64,000 nucleotides of DNA from Actinoallomurus sp040655075 (GCF_040655075.1 NZ_JBFAJC010000016.1:1-64000); one strand, 5' to 3'; positions 20,101 through 27,661 are shown, counted from the stretch's first letter. Translations and numbers: made by a program. Notes: generated from the sequence alone by a model not told the origin.

Positions 20101-20702
20101 TCACCTGGAGATCCGGCGCGACCCTCTGGGGCGTACGGCCACCGGACCCGACCGGCCGGACCACCTGCCCACTGAGGTTCCCCGGCCAGTACCACGACGC
20201 CGAGACCGGCACCCTCTACAACCATCGCCGGTACTACGACCCGGCCACCGCCCGCTATCGCAGCCCCGATCCGCTCGGCCTCGTGCCCGGGCCGAACCCG
20301 TACGCGTACAGCCGTCATCCCCTCATGTTCAGCGACCCGTTCGGGCTGGCGGCCTACACCACGATGTACCGGACGTCGCCGAAGGCGCGCGGCGAGGACG
20401 AGCTGAAGAACGGCCTCAACCCTGACCACTTCCCCCGTACGCCGGACGGGAGTCTCGACGGCGCGGCGCACTTCGGGAATGAGAAGGTCGCCGTGGACTG
20501 GGCGAGGATGCACCCGGACACGCACGGGACCGGCTTCCAGGTCGACGTCCCCGACAGCTGGTTGCGACCGCGCGTGGATTCCGGTGAGATCGAGGTATGG
20601 GAGGGCTTCACCGAGGAGCACCTCGAGTACGTGATCCCGAAGGAGCTCTTCGGCGAGTTCAACGCCTTCCAGCGGCGTCCGTGGAACGGTCAGGTGTCAT
20701 GA
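17139..20702 (+). CDS. RHS/YD-repeat polymorphic toxin with C-terminal ART-like tip
   Basis: 1187 residues from the GTG at 17139, chosen because gaggag lies 6-7 nt upstream; an in-frame ATG at 17124 has no such site. Residues ~60-250 form a DUF6531-like RHS N-terminal block (DPIDVASGEVVLRQVDIDLP), followed by more than 20 YD repeats (YDxxG, DPLG) expected to fold into the RHS shell. The conserved core ends with QYHDAETGTLYNHRRYYDP, RYRSPDPLGL and DPFGL at ~1066-1072. The remaining ~115 residues are the variable tip: YRTSP, an HFGNEKVAVDWA helix and EYVIPKELF resemble a divergent ADP-ribosyltransferase fold, a low-certainty call. The stop overlaps the next gene (ATGA), the usual toxin-immunity coupling. 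Confidence 0.9.
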   Translation: MPGGRFGLFEPVLRWMRTVPKGVAQQSRKVLPKLRGLRTGVTNARTKAWRYVSRSTTRDPIDVASGEVVLRQVDIDLPGSLPLVLERTHVSSYREGALFGASWASTLDQRVEVDGSGVVFAAADGMILVYPPVTVPGVAVWPEEGPRWPLVLTEDGGYEVNDPQLRRTLHFPPGSAGTFRLGAISDRNGRRIDLLYGDDGQGSAPREIRHSGGYRIGVESDDAGRITAFRLLTGDGAVPLARFGYESGRLAYVTDASDRPLRFEYDAEERLTGWVDRNGGWYRYVYDEHGRGVRGFGADGYLDVRLAYGDGFTVVTDSLGNRTRFHLNERGQVVTKTDPLGHVTRSEWDRYDRLLARTDPLGGVARYAYDAMGNLTEVVRPDGARFTAAYDTLGLPTEVTGPEGEIWRQAYDECGNLIVSVDPLNATTSYRYDERGHLTDVTDPLGAVTRLMTDAAGLPVAVADPAGGTTRYTRDPFGRVSEVVDPVGGITRYRYTPEGRLATRSLPDGATERWFYDGEGNLVARTDAAGHTTRFEVTRFDVRSAQTGPDGARTEFTYDTELRLTAVTDPRGLVWRYEYDAGGHLIRETDFGGRTLTYVYDACGRLSERVNGLGETTRLTRDRLGNVTEVRTGAEVTTFAYDRAGRLVHAVNADADLLFERDVCGRVTAETCNGRTVSSRYDATGRRVWRRTPAGAEAAWRYDSAGRPAVLETAGRTLRFDHDTAGREVRRWIGETAVLDQQWDSSHRMRGQTLWGDRATRRPLMDRGYAYRADGLVRAISDDTFGTRDLTLDANGRVTAVQAPAWSERYAYDRVGDLVNATWPGAASAEATGEREYAGPLLHRAGEVRYEHDAQGRVVSSGGSGTWRYSWDGQDRLAAVITPLGHRWCYRYDPLGRRIAKQRLDSGGEVVEQTDFTWDGAVLAEQSEAVRADSKIVRRSLTWDCVPGGLRPLTQVERPTPGAGQEFHAVITDLTGAPAEMVDTTGNITWRSGATLWGVRPPDPTGRTTCPLRFPGQYHDAETGTLYNHRRYYDPATARYRSPDPLGLVPGPNPYAYSRHPLMFSDPFGLAAYTTMYRTSPKARGEDELKNGLNPDHFPRTPDGSLDGAAHFGNEKVAVDWARMHPDTHGTGFQVDVPDSWLRPRVDSGEIEVWEGFTEEHLEYVIPKELFGEFNAFQRRPWNGQVS

Positions 20703-20971
20703 GCGACGAGCTGAAGAGATGGACCATCGTCCCGGGAGAGGTGGTTGCGCACATGCCGTACGGACTGAGAGTTCGGGTCCCGTCCGGCGAGATCGGGGTG
20801 CTGGACTCCGCCTACCTCGATGATGTTCCCGTCGCCCCGTCCGACTGGCCGGATGTCGGGTCGCGGATCACCGTCGTCTCCGGCGGTCGCACCAGCGGTG
20901 GCCAGTTGCGCCTCAGCGCCCGGCCGAGCCATCTGGCGCACGCCCGTGAGCTGGCCCGTACCCCTCACTGA
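20699..20971 (+). CDS. S1/OB-fold-like protein, candidate immunity protein of the RHS toxin
   Basis: 90 residues, ATG overlapping the toxin stop by 4 nt (ATGA), so translation is coupled. The sequence follows an S1-like OB-fold pattern: PGEVVAHMPYGLRVRVPSG, then GVLDSAYL, then VGSRITVV and LRLSARPS. Similar small OB-fold proteins are common next to actinobacterial toxins. Neutralisation of the adjacent ART-like tip is inferred from position. It is too short and soluble to be a membrane-located immunity protein. Confidence 0.8.
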   Translation: MSDELKRWTIVPGEVVAHMPYGLRVRVPSGEIGVLDSAYLDDVPVAPSDWPDVGSRITVVSGGRTSGGQLRLSARPSHLAHARELARTPH

Positions 20972-21100
20972 CGGCCATCCGGAAGTGATGATAAGTACAG
21001 AGTTCGCGGCGAACTGAAGGATCCTCAGCGAACCTGAGGACGATTCTGATCCCTCTCCGGATCCTGCTGGTTAACTATCGGACCATGGGGGGTGATCGCG

Positions 21101-21916
21101 GTGCCGGAGCCGCTCGATGACGAGGAACTCGGGCAGCTGATGCGGGAGACGCGCACGCTGGTCGACGCGCTCCGTGCCGGCGAGGCGCCGAACGAGGCGC
21201 CGGATGTCGAGGGACGAGGCGAGACCGCGGATGAGCGGGTACGGGTCACGGTGCGTGCCGGGCGTGTCGACTCGATCGTGTTCGATCCCCGCCTGCTGCG
21301 GCTCTCTCCGGGGGAGTTCGCCGACGCGATCCGCGACGGCGTCAATGCCGCCCTCGGCGATTTTCTCGGGCGGTCGGCGTCGGAGGCGGTCCCCGATCTG
21401 GCGGCGCTCAGCGAGATGATGCGCCGAGTCCAGAACGAAGGTCTGCGTCAGATGGCGATCATCTCTGACGGGATCGCCGACGCGATGGCCAAGATCCGCG
21501 GGCGGACGTACATCAGCGGCGATCCGACGCCCCACGGTCTGGAGCAGTTGCTGAGCCTTGCGCAGAGCAACGTCGACGACGCGCTCGCCGTCACCGGCGG
21601 CCAGGAGGACGCCCGCGGGGAAGGCTCGGCGGCGCGCGGAAAGATCCGCGTCGTCGCCGCGGCCGAGCGCGTGGAGTCGGTCACGGTCGACCGGCAGACG
21701 ATGCGGATGGCCTCGCACGAACTGGCCGAACAGTTGACGACCGCGGTGAACTCCGCCCTCGATGACGTGCCGACAAAGTCGGCCGAGCAGACCGGCGTGA
21801 ACGTGGACGAGCTGAGGCAGCGAGTGCGCGAGGTCCAGGACATGAGCCTGGAGCAGATGCACTCCTACACGCGTGCGCTCCGCGACATCATGCGGAGCAT
21901 CGGAGGACCGGAGTAA
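21101..21916 (+). CDS. Tandem YbaB/EbfC-like protein linked to ESX substrates
   Basis: 271 residues from the GTG at 21101, with gggggg 8 nt upstream; another in-frame GTG at 21092 lacks spacing. Two halves each resemble the YbaB/EbfC fold: ~40-130 (RVRVTVRAGRVDSIVFDPRL) and ~175-270 (RGKIRVVAAAERVESVTVD, then a long helix). Such proteins (for example EspL in mycobacteria) are repeatedly encoded beside type VII substrates, where they appear to act as chaperones or regulators rather than nucleoid proteins. The next gene begins 10 nt downstream. Confidence 0.82.
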   Translation: MPEPLDDEELGQLMRETRTLVDALRAGEAPNEAPDVEGRGETADERVRVTVRAGRVDSIVFDPRLLRLSPGEFADAIRDGVNAALGDFLGRSASEAVPDLAALSEMMRRVQNEGLRQMAIISDGIADAMAKIRGRTYISGDPTPHGLEQLLSLAQSNVDDALAVTGGQEDARGEGSAARGKIRVVAAAERVESVTVDRQTMRMASHELAEQLTTAVNSALDDVPTKSAEQTGVNVDELRQRVREVQDMSLEQMHSYTRALRDIMRSIGGPE

Positions 21917-21926
21917 AGGAGGTTCC

Positions 21927-22247
21927 ATGAGCGAGATGGAAGTCTATCCGGCGGACATACGCACCTCCGCTGGAGGCATGACGTCGTCGGCCGACGCGGT
22001 GCAGGGACATGTCAACAGCCACCAGGCGAACATGGCCGACATTGCTGACGTGTGCGGCGACGACGACCTCGGATCCCTCATCTTGGGCTGTTACCAGGCG
22101 ATTCACGAAGTGGCGTTCGGCTCGTACAACGGCAACAACGGCGAGTTGCACAACCACGCGAAGACCCTCAACGCCATGGCGGACAACTACGACGCCGGCG
22201 AGCAGGCCAACACCGTTGAAGTGAACAACGTCAAGAAATATCTCTGA
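21927..22247 (+). CDS. EspC/WXG100-like type VII secretion substrate
   Basis: 106 residues; ATG chosen because a perfect aaaggagg sits just upstream and overlaps the previous stop. The N-terminus (EVYPADIRTSAGGMTSSADAV) matches the EspC-type ESX target pattern and the protein is predicted to form a helical hairpin, though the central turn is CGDDDLG rather than WXG. It lies between the EbfC-like gene and a WXG-like module, the order seen ahead of giant ESX toxins. Confidence 0.82.
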   Translation: MSEMEVYPADIRTSAGGMTSSADAVQGHVNSHQANMADIADVCGDDDLGSLILGCYQAIHEVAFGSYNGNNGELHNHAKTLNAMADNYDAGEQANTVEVNNVKKYL

Positions 22248-22281
22248 CAGATCGGCATCCGGAAGGAGCTCGGGTAACGAC

Positions 22282-22758
22282 ATGGGCATGCAACTCCCTG
22301 GCGAACTCGCCACGCTTCTCCAGGATCTGGGCTTCATGTGGCCGAAGTCCGACGAGGAGAAGCTGTTCCACAAGGGTGGCCACTGGCTGAACTTCGGCCC
22401 CCAGGTCGCCCAGCCGGTCAGCGACGCGAACGACCACGCGACACGCGTCTACACCCAGAACAAGGGCGACGGCGTGCAGGCGTTCCAGGCATCCTGGAAC
22501 GGCCAGGACTCCCCGCACAAGAACCTTCTCGACGGCACGACCGGCGCCACGATCATCGGCGCGGGCCTGATGATCTGCGGCGGGATCGTCCTGGCGCTGA
22601 AGATCAACGTCATCGTCCAGCTCGTCCAGCTGGTGATCGAGATCATCACGGCCGCCGCCAGCCTCGTCGCAGCCGCCTGGATCCCCGTATTGAAGAAGAT
22701 CACGAGCATGCTGATCAATCTCTGCCTCAGTCTCTCCATGAACGCGGTCCTGGGCTGA
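22282..22758 (+). CDS. ESX effector N-terminal module without toxin body
   Basis: 158 residues. Residues ~1-90 resemble the WXG-like N-terminal domain of CpnT-type effectors (LGFMWPKSDEEKLF, GGHWLNF, ASWNGQDSPHKNLLDG). Two hydrophobic segments follow (~92-110 and ~115-135), and the chain stops at SLSMNAVLG, where homologous giants continue into a Pro-rich linker and toxin domains. It therefore looks like a truncated effector or a stand-alone membrane partner. A good ggaaggagct site precedes the ATG. No continuation is seen in other frames downstream. Confidence 0.75.
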   Translation: MGMQLPGELATLLQDLGFMWPKSDEEKLFHKGGHWLNFGPQVAQPVSDANDHATRVYTQNKGDGVQAFQASWNGQDSPHKNLLDGTTGATIIGAGLMICGGIVLALKINVIVQLVQLVIEIITAAASLVAAAWIPVLKKITSMLINLCLSLSMNAVLG

Positions 22759-22952
22759 GCCGAGACCTCGACACCAAGTCGCCTTTCCGCGCGACCTCAC
22801 GGGGAATCCGGCGGCGTCCGCCGATGGACCGATACGCAAGAATGTCATCGGATGGACGTTTGGAGGGGCTGAGTCGTGCGTTCTACATCGCCCCGGATCC
22901 TGGAAGCGACATGGGGCCACTTGCGATCATAGCGCGGTACCCGAAATACAGA

Positions 22953-22984
22953 GTCCCGCCGCCACGCGAGCGTGACGGCGGGAC
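22953..22984. terminator. Bidirectional hairpin terminator, copy B of the 32-bp repeat
   Basis: Identical to 17012-17043. It separates the rightward ESX genes from the leftward DUF1416 gene and could terminate both. The 22759-22952 stretch before it holds no gene that I can support. Confidence 0.75.
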
Positions 22985-22999
22985 CATTGGTCGCTGTGG

Positions 23000-23308
23000 C
23001 TAGATGGCGACCTCGAGCTTGGCGACCTCGCCGACCTGGGCGGTCACCTGCGAGTCGAGGCTGACGCCGCCCGGGGCGAGCACCCGGATCGTCCAGTCGC
23101 CGGGCGCGGCGAAGAAGCGGAAGACCCCTTCGTCGCTGGTGACGACCTCACCGGTGAACTCCCCGGTCGCGTCGAGCAGGCGTGCGTAGGCGCCGGACAC
23201 CGGCGCGCCCTCGCGTACGACCGTGCCCTGGATGACCGCTTCGTTCGCCAGGTCGACCGTGGCCGGCAGGCTCGCCGTCTGGGCCGGAGCTCCGCAACTG
23301 TCGCTCAT
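23000..23308 (-). CDS. sseC: DUF1416 SseC-like protein
   Basis: 102 residues, matching the actinobacterial DUF1416/SseC family: a short Cys-containing start (SDSCGAPAQ), then a carboxypeptidase-regulatory-like beta sandwich (IQGTVVREGAPVSGAYARLL, GDWTIRVLAPGG). It lies 41 nt downstream of the rhodanese gene with aaggagg before its ATG. The same pairing occurs in mycobacteria (sseC with cysA/sseA). The biochemical role is not established. Confidence 0.9.
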   Translation of the reverse strand: MSDSCGAPAQTASLPATVDLANEAVIQGTVVREGAPVSGAYARLLDATGEFTGEVVTSDEGVFRFFAAPGDWTIRVLAPGGVSLDSQVTAQVGEVAKLEVAI

Positions 23309-23349
23309 TTGTTCCTCCTTGGGATGCGCGTCCTTGTGCCGACGATCGG

Positions 23350-24189
23350 CTACTTGGCGTCGCCGAGCTCGATCGGCACGCCCACGAGCGAGCCGTACTC
23401 GGTCCAGGAACCGTCGTAGTTCTTGACGTCGGGCAGGCCCAGCAGCTCGTGCAGGGCGAACCAGGTGTGCGACGAGCGCTCACCGATGCGGCAGTAGGCG
23501 ATGGTCGGCTTCGACAGGTCGACACCGGCCTCTTCATAGAGCTTCTGGAGCTCCTCGTCGGACTTGAAGGTGCCGTCGTCGTTGGCCGCCTTCGACCACG
23601 GGATGTTGCGCGCGGTCGGGACGTGGCCGGCCCGCTGCGCCTGCTCCTGCGGCAGATGCGCGGGAGCGAGGAGCTTGCCGGAGAACTCGTCGGGCGAGCG
23701 GACGTCCACGAGGTTCTTCGTGCTGATGGCGTCGACGACCTCGTCGCGGAAGGCGCGGATCGTCAGATCCTGGTCCTGGGCGACGTAGTTCGTCTTCGGC
23801 CGCGACGGGACCGCCTCGACGAGCTCCCGGGAGTCCAGCTCCCACTTCTTGCGGCCGCCGTCGAGCAGCTTGACGTTCTGGTGCCCGTAGAGCCTGAAGT
23901 ACCAGTACGCGTACGCGGCGAACCAGTTGTTGTTGCCCCCGTAAAGGATCACGAGGTCGTCGTTGGCGATGCCCTTCTCGGAGAGAAGGTTGTCGAACCC
24001 GGTCTTGTCGACGAAGTCGCGGCGGACCGGGTCCTGCAGTTCGGTCTTCCAGTCGATGCGAACGGCGCCACGGATGTGGCCCTTCTCATAGGCGCTGGTG
24101 TCCTCGTCGACCTCGACGAGGACGACACCCGGGTCGTCGAGGTGAGCCTGCACCCAGTCGGCATCGACCAGGACGTCGGAGCGGCTCAT
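23350..24189 (-). CDS. sseA: Thiosulfate sulfurtransferase (rhodanese, two-domain)
   Basis: 279 residues with tandem rhodanese domains (~1-130 and ~150-275). The second carries the active-site loop CRIGERSSHTW, whose cysteine accepts sulfane sulfur from thiosulfate for transfer to cyanide or another thiophile. Typical length for the SseA/CysA family. aaggagg precedes the ATG. It belongs to a leftward sulfur operon with DUF4395 upstream and DUF1416 downstream. Confidence 0.94.
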   Translation of the reverse strand: MSRSDVLVDADWVQAHLDDPGVVLVEVDEDTSAYEKGHIRGAVRIDWKTELQDPVRRDFVDKTGFDNLLSEKGIANDDLVILYGGNNNWFAAYAYWYFRLYGHQNVKLLDGGRKKWELDSRELVEAVPSRPKTNYVAQDQDLTIRAFRDEVVDAISTKNLVDVRSPDEFSGKLLAPAHLPQEQAQRAGHVPTARNIPWSKAANDDGTFKSDEELQKLYEEAGVDLSKPTIAYCRIGERSSHTWFALHELLGLPDVKNYDGSWTEYGSLVGVPIELGDAK

Positions 24190-24271
24190 GCGTTGGTCCT
24201 CCTTGTGGAGTTCGGCGGATCGTTCTTCGGGTGTTCGTGGCAGGGGCCGTGTTGTTGGGAAAGAACCCGGC

Positions 24272-24694
24272 CTACGGTGCGGCTCGCCTCGGAGCGAGCC
24301 GCCGGATCAGCAGATAAGCCTCACAGCCCAGGCAGAACCCGAAGGCGGCGTTGAGGACCGCCGCGACGAGCGCCAACGCCGTCGCGGTCATACCCAGTGC
24401 CGGAACCTTCACGACGTATCCGAACACCCCGATGAGGGCGAACGCCGCTCCCACTCCCTGTGCGAAGCGCGGCGGCGCCTCCGGCTCGAGCTCACGGGGA
24501 ACACCGTGCCGGGGTCGGATGAGCGCCTGGTAGATCAGGCCGTACGGGGCGTTGCGGAGACCGAAGACGACTCCGACGAGGAACACGACGGCCTGGGCCG
24601 CCAGTAGCAACCAACTACTGCTCACGAGGACGACGATCAAGACGATTGCGGTGAGGGCCGCGCCGAAACGCTGACCCCGTGGGTCGACCTGCAT
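24272..24694 (-). CDS. DUF4395 membrane protein
   Basis: 140 residues from the ATG giving MQVDPRGQRF, chosen because aggag lies 9 nt upstream and this is the family's usual start. Hydrophobic segments at ~13-60 and ~85-125 predict about four membrane helices. The C-terminal FGFCLGCEAYLL contains the paired cysteines typical of DUF4395 and possibly a redox or sulfur-relay site. It lies between a thioredoxin-like gene and a rhodanese gene, so a role in sulfur/redox transfer at the membrane is plausible but unproven. Confidence 0.85.
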   Translation of the reverse strand: MQVDPRGQRFGAALTAIVLIVVLVSSSWLLLAAQAVVFLVGVVFGLRNAPYGLIYQALIRPRHGVPRELEPEAPPRFAQGVGAAFALIGVFGYVVKVPALGMTATALALVAAVLNAAFGFCLGCEAYLLIRRLAPRRAAP

Positions 24695-24749
24695 CGGCTG
24701 ATGCTCCTGGTGACTGCGGTGGTGCGACGGGCTGGACGGGCTAACTGCC

Positions 24750-24839
24750 TCAGGCCGCAGGACAGAGCGCGGTAGCGACGCGGCAGAAATCAACCGCCCG
24801 TCGCTTCGTCAGCAGCTCTGTCCAGGAACGCACGGACAC
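24750..24839 (-). CDS. Putative cysteine-containing leader peptide of the sulfur operon
   Basis: A 29-residue reading frame (GTG start at 24839 or 24833) ends TKRRAVDFCRVATALCPAA, with two cysteines close to the stop. Many actinomycete sulfur-assimilation operons carry short leaders of the form RRxVDLxRVxxxxC, thought to sense cysteine supply by ribosome stalling. It stops 55 nt before DUF4395. The ribosome binding site is weak and the exact start uncertain, but the C-terminal pattern is distinctive. The 24840-24991 stretch beyond it shows nothing I can call. Confidence 0.5.
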   Translation of the reverse strand: MSVRSWTELLTKRRAVDFCRVATALCPAA

Positions 24840-24991
24840 GATGGTAAGCGGCGTCTCGCTCTTCGTAAAACCCCATCTCGGCCATCGAGACGTGAAACGC
24901 TCCCCCAGGACACCCCAGGGCCTGCGCGGATGCCAGCGGAAGGATCTTGAATCCGCGGGGTGCCCAGGCCGCACCACGCCCGAGAAGCGCC

Positions 24992-25411
24992 TCACGCGAC
25001 GGTTTCGCCGAGGGCGGCGATGATGTCCGCCTTGCGGGGCAGACCGGAGCCTCGGCGTACGATCTGGCCGGAGGGGTCGAGCACGAACACGGTCGGTGTG
25101 CGCAGGACGTTCAGGCGCCGTACGAGGTCGAGGTTGGCCTCCGCGTCGAGTTCCACGTGCGCTACGCCGTCGACCATGCCGGCCACCTCGCCGAGGACCC
25201 GCCGGGTCGCGCGGCAGGGCGCGCAGAACGCCGAGGAGAACTGCACCAGGGTCGCCCGATCGCCGAGGTCGGCACCGAGCTCGGCGGCGTCGAGACGCTC
25301 CACGTCACCATCCTTCCGCGCGCGCAGCACACCATTGCGGTGTCGCCAGATCAGGCCGAACACCGTGGCAAGGATGAGCGCCGCCACCGCGACGTATACG
25401 CCGGTCATCAC
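24992..25411 (-). CDS. Membrane-anchored thioredoxin-family protein
   Basis: 139 residues. One N-terminal hydrophobic helix (~3-22) precedes a thioredoxin fold with the active site FCAPC (a CxPC variant), followed by the cis-proline region LRTPTVFVLD. Tethered at the membrane, it probably reduces or transfers disulfides or sulfur. Starts GTG-ATG in tandem; either could be used. It faces the sulfur operon in the same direction, but a ~150-nt gap and a leader-like ORF separate them. Confidence 0.88.
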   Translation of the reverse strand: MMTGVYVAVAALILATVFGLIWRHRNGVLRARKDGDVERLDAAELGADLGDRATLVQFSSAFCAPCRATRRVLGEVAGMVDGVAHVELDAEANLDLVRRLNVLRTPTVFVLDPSGQIVRRGSGLPRKADIIAALGETVA

Positions 25412-25590
25412 CTGTCACAAAGGCGGGCAGGGCCCCCGGCATTCCCGCGGCTCTCCGTGATGTCGCCGCTCGCCCGTCTCCGGGCCTTCCCGCGCCTCTC
25501 CGCGGTCCTGCGGCTCGGCCTGTATCCGGGCGTTCTCGCGGGTCTCCACAGTCCCGTTCCTCGGCCTGTCTCCGGGTATTCCTGCGGATC

Positions 25591-26301
25591 TCAGACCGGC
25601 ACGCTGAGCAGCCGTTTGCCGTCGACGGTGCGGACCTCCACGGCGGCGATCCGGTCCCGCGGGATCATGGAGGATCCGGCGAACTCGGCGGACCCCTCGT
25701 ACTCCACGTGCCAGCCTCCCGCGACGTCCCGCTGCCCGTCCTGGTCGACGGCGACCAGCCGGCACCGGGACCCCGCCGGCGCCCCGGTCAGGCGGACCGT
25801 GAAGGCCGTCCCCCACTCCTTGGACCACATGGTGATCCGCGCGCTGACGCCCGTCGCGGCGTCCTTGCCCTGCACGGTCGTGCCGCCGGTCGCCGTCGGG
25901 CCCGGCGTGGCCGTCCAACCGGGGGTGGGAGTGGCGACCGGCCGGTCCGCGCCGAGCCGGAGACCTCCCGCGACCCCCGCCGCTCCCATGATCACGGCGG
26001 CGGCCGCGGCCACCGCCAGCCACCTGCGGCTCCGGCGATCCCGGGCCCGATGCTCGCCGGCAGCGCGGCCGAGCATCGACTCGAGCAGTTCGTGCGGCGG
26101 AGCGGCGACCTGCGCGATCTGCTCCTCGGTCACCCGGCCCAGCAGGGCGGGCAGGCCCGCCAGGCCCGCCAGCTCGTCGCGGCACCGGCGGCAGTGGCTC
26201 AGATGGGCGTCGACCACGGCGCGCTCGGCCGGGTCGATGGCGCCCAGGACGTACACCCCGAGCAGCGCCCTGAGATCGGCGCAGTGGGTGTTCCGCATCA
26301 T
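25591..26301 (-). CDS. Anti-sigma factor with zf-HC2 domain and C-terminal extracytoplasmic domain
   Basis: 236 residues. The N-terminus has the zinc-binding anti-sigma pattern (DAHLSHCRRCRDEL), one membrane segment lies at ~100-120 (WLAVAAAAAVIMGAAGVAGG), and the outer domain has a short Thr/Pro stalk then a beta-rich fold. The ATG overlaps the sigma factor stop (ATGA), so the two are coupled. By family, it binds and inactivates its partner ECF sigma factor until a redox or envelope signal arrives. The 25412-25590 spacer beyond its end is empty apart from Pro/Arg-rich noise. Confidence 0.9.
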   Translation of the reverse strand: MMRNTHCADLRALLGVYVLGAIDPAERAVVDAHLSHCRRCRDELAGLAGLPALLGRVTEEQIAQVAAPPHELLESMLGRAAGEHRARDRRSRRWLAVAAAAAVIMGAAGVAGGLRLGADRPVATPTPGWTATPGPTATGGTTVQGKDAATGVSARITMWSKEWGTAFTVRLTGAPAGSRCRLVAVDQDGQRDVAGGWHVEYEGSAEFAGSSMIPRDRIAAVEVRTVDGKRLLSVPV

Positions 26302-26807
26302 GGCGCCAACCCCCGTTCCTCCAATGCAAGCTTCAGCGCTCGCAGCGCGTAGTACGTCCGTGACTTGACCGTCCCGGGCGGTATTCCGAGGACCGCCGCC
26401 GTCTCGGCGACCGAACGTCCGCGGTAGTACGTCTCGACCAGCACGGCCCGGTGCTCGACGCTGAGGTCCGCGAGCGCCTCGGCGACGGTCCACGATTCGA
26501 GGGCACGGTCGATGTCGTCGCCGGCCGGCACGGCGGCGAGCGCCTCCTCACCGGTCTCCGGCGGCCTAGATCTTCGCGCCCGGTGCCCGTCCACGACGAG
26601 GTTGCGGGCGACCGTGAACAGCCAGGGCCGTACGGGACGGCCGACCAGTGCGCCCGGATGACGCCAGGCACGGAGAAGCGTCTCCTGGACGATGTCCTCG
26701 GCCTGCTGGCGGTCGCCGCCGGTCAGCCGCAGGACGTAGCCCAGGAGCGGCCCACCGTGCTCCGCGTACAGTGCGCGCAGCAGCCGATCGTCCGCAGTCG
26801 GTCCCAC
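26298..26807 (-). CDS. ECF-type RNA polymerase sigma factor
   Basis: 169 residues with sigma region 2 (~12-80: AEDIVQETLLRAWRHP, RPWLFTVARNLVVDGHRARR) and region 4 (~110-165: LSVEHRAVLVETYYRGRSVAETAAVLGIP, GTVKSR). GTG start. Co-transcribed and overlapping with a zf-HC2 anti-sigma gene. The target regulon cannot be read from this window. Confidence 0.93.
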   Translation of the reverse strand: MGPTADDRLLRALYAEHGGPLLGYVLRLTGGDRQQAEDIVQETLLRAWRHPGALVGRPVRPWLFTVARNLVVDGHRARRSRPPETGEEALAAVPAGDDIDRALESWTVAEALADLSVEHRAVLVETYYRGRSVAETAAVLGIPPGTVKSRTYYALRALKLALEERGLAP

Positions 26808-26847
26808 ACTCAGAACACGTACGACGGGGACGGAAGGTTCACACCGA

Positions 26848-27552
26848 TCAGTGGACGTTCAGGCTCGAAAGTTTGACGTTCTGTGCGGTGGTCGATACGC
26901 GCAGGCCCTCGGGCTTGACCTGGACGTCGCTGATCCGCGTGCCCAGCGGCAGGCCCTTGACGGGCATCGTGAAGGAGAACGCCTGACGGACGAGGCCGAT
27001 CGGCACGGCCATTCCGCCCGCCTTGACCTTCTGCGGGACCACACGGACGCTCCGGCCGGAGGCCTCCACCGTCACGGTCGCGGTGACGGTCCGGGTGACG
27101 CCCAGCACGGTGTACGGGCCGCGCACCTGCAGCTCGGACCCCTGGGCCGAGACCTTCATGTTGTTCGGCGCCTGCTTGTTCACGTCGTCGTAGCCGATGG
27201 TCGCCGTGGAGGTCGCGGTGTCGGCGACCATCTTCGAGGCGTCGCCGTGCATCGCGTCGGACATCGGCGCGGTGACGCCCTTCAGCGCGACCACCGTGTC
27301 GGTGAGCCGTACCCCTTGCTCGGTGAGCTCGCCGACGTTGACGTCGATCTCGTCGTACCGCCCGTCGAGCGCCTGGGTGAGAAACGGGAAGCCCTTGATG
27401 GACACCTTGGGGGTGTGGTCGAGCGTGTACTGCGCACGGACGTTCTTGGCGATCTCGTTCTGCGCCACCCGGCGGCCGATGATGTCGCCGGCGACGAAGA
27501 TGCCGCCGAGCACGACCAGCAGAATCAGGCAGGTCACCAGTGCTTTGCGCAT
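26848..27552 (-). CDS. LmeA-like phospholipid-binding protein (DUF2993)
   Basis: 234 residues from the ATG at 27552 (gggagag just upstream); a GTG at 27582 is an alternative. An N-terminal hydrophobic helix (ALVTCLILLVVLGGIFVAGD) acts as signal anchor. The rest matches DUF2993: VSIKGFPFLTQALDGRYDEIDV, repeated beta segments and a C-terminal GLPLGTRISDVQV. In mycobacteria LmeA acts in lipomannan biosynthesis in the periplasm; the function here is inferred from family. Confidence 0.85.
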   Translation of the reverse strand: MRKALVTCLILLVVLGGIFVAGDIIGRRVAQNEIAKNVRAQYTLDHTPKVSIKGFPFLTQALDGRYDEIDVNVGELTEQGVRLTDTVVALKGVTAPMSDAMHGDASKMVADTATSTATIGYDDVNKQAPNNMKVSAQGSELQVRGPYTVLGVTRTVTATVTVEASGRSVRVVPQKVKAGGMAVPIGLVRQAFSFTMPVKGLPLGTRISDVQVKPEGLRVSTTAQNVKLSSLNVH

Positions 27553-27661
27553 GTCTCTCCCGATCGGCGGTTGGCTGATCACCCTATCGAGGGCTCGCCC
27601 TCCGTCGAATCACACCGAATGGTGACATCGGCCGGGGACCGGATCGGTCGCGAGGACCACC

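Noticed and set aside
22338..23003. Alternative frame running past the stop of the WXG-like gene, considered as a frameshifted toxin continuation
   Set aside because: The translated sequence is Arg/Pro-rich, matches no linker or toxin seen in the giants, and runs through the terminator hairpin.
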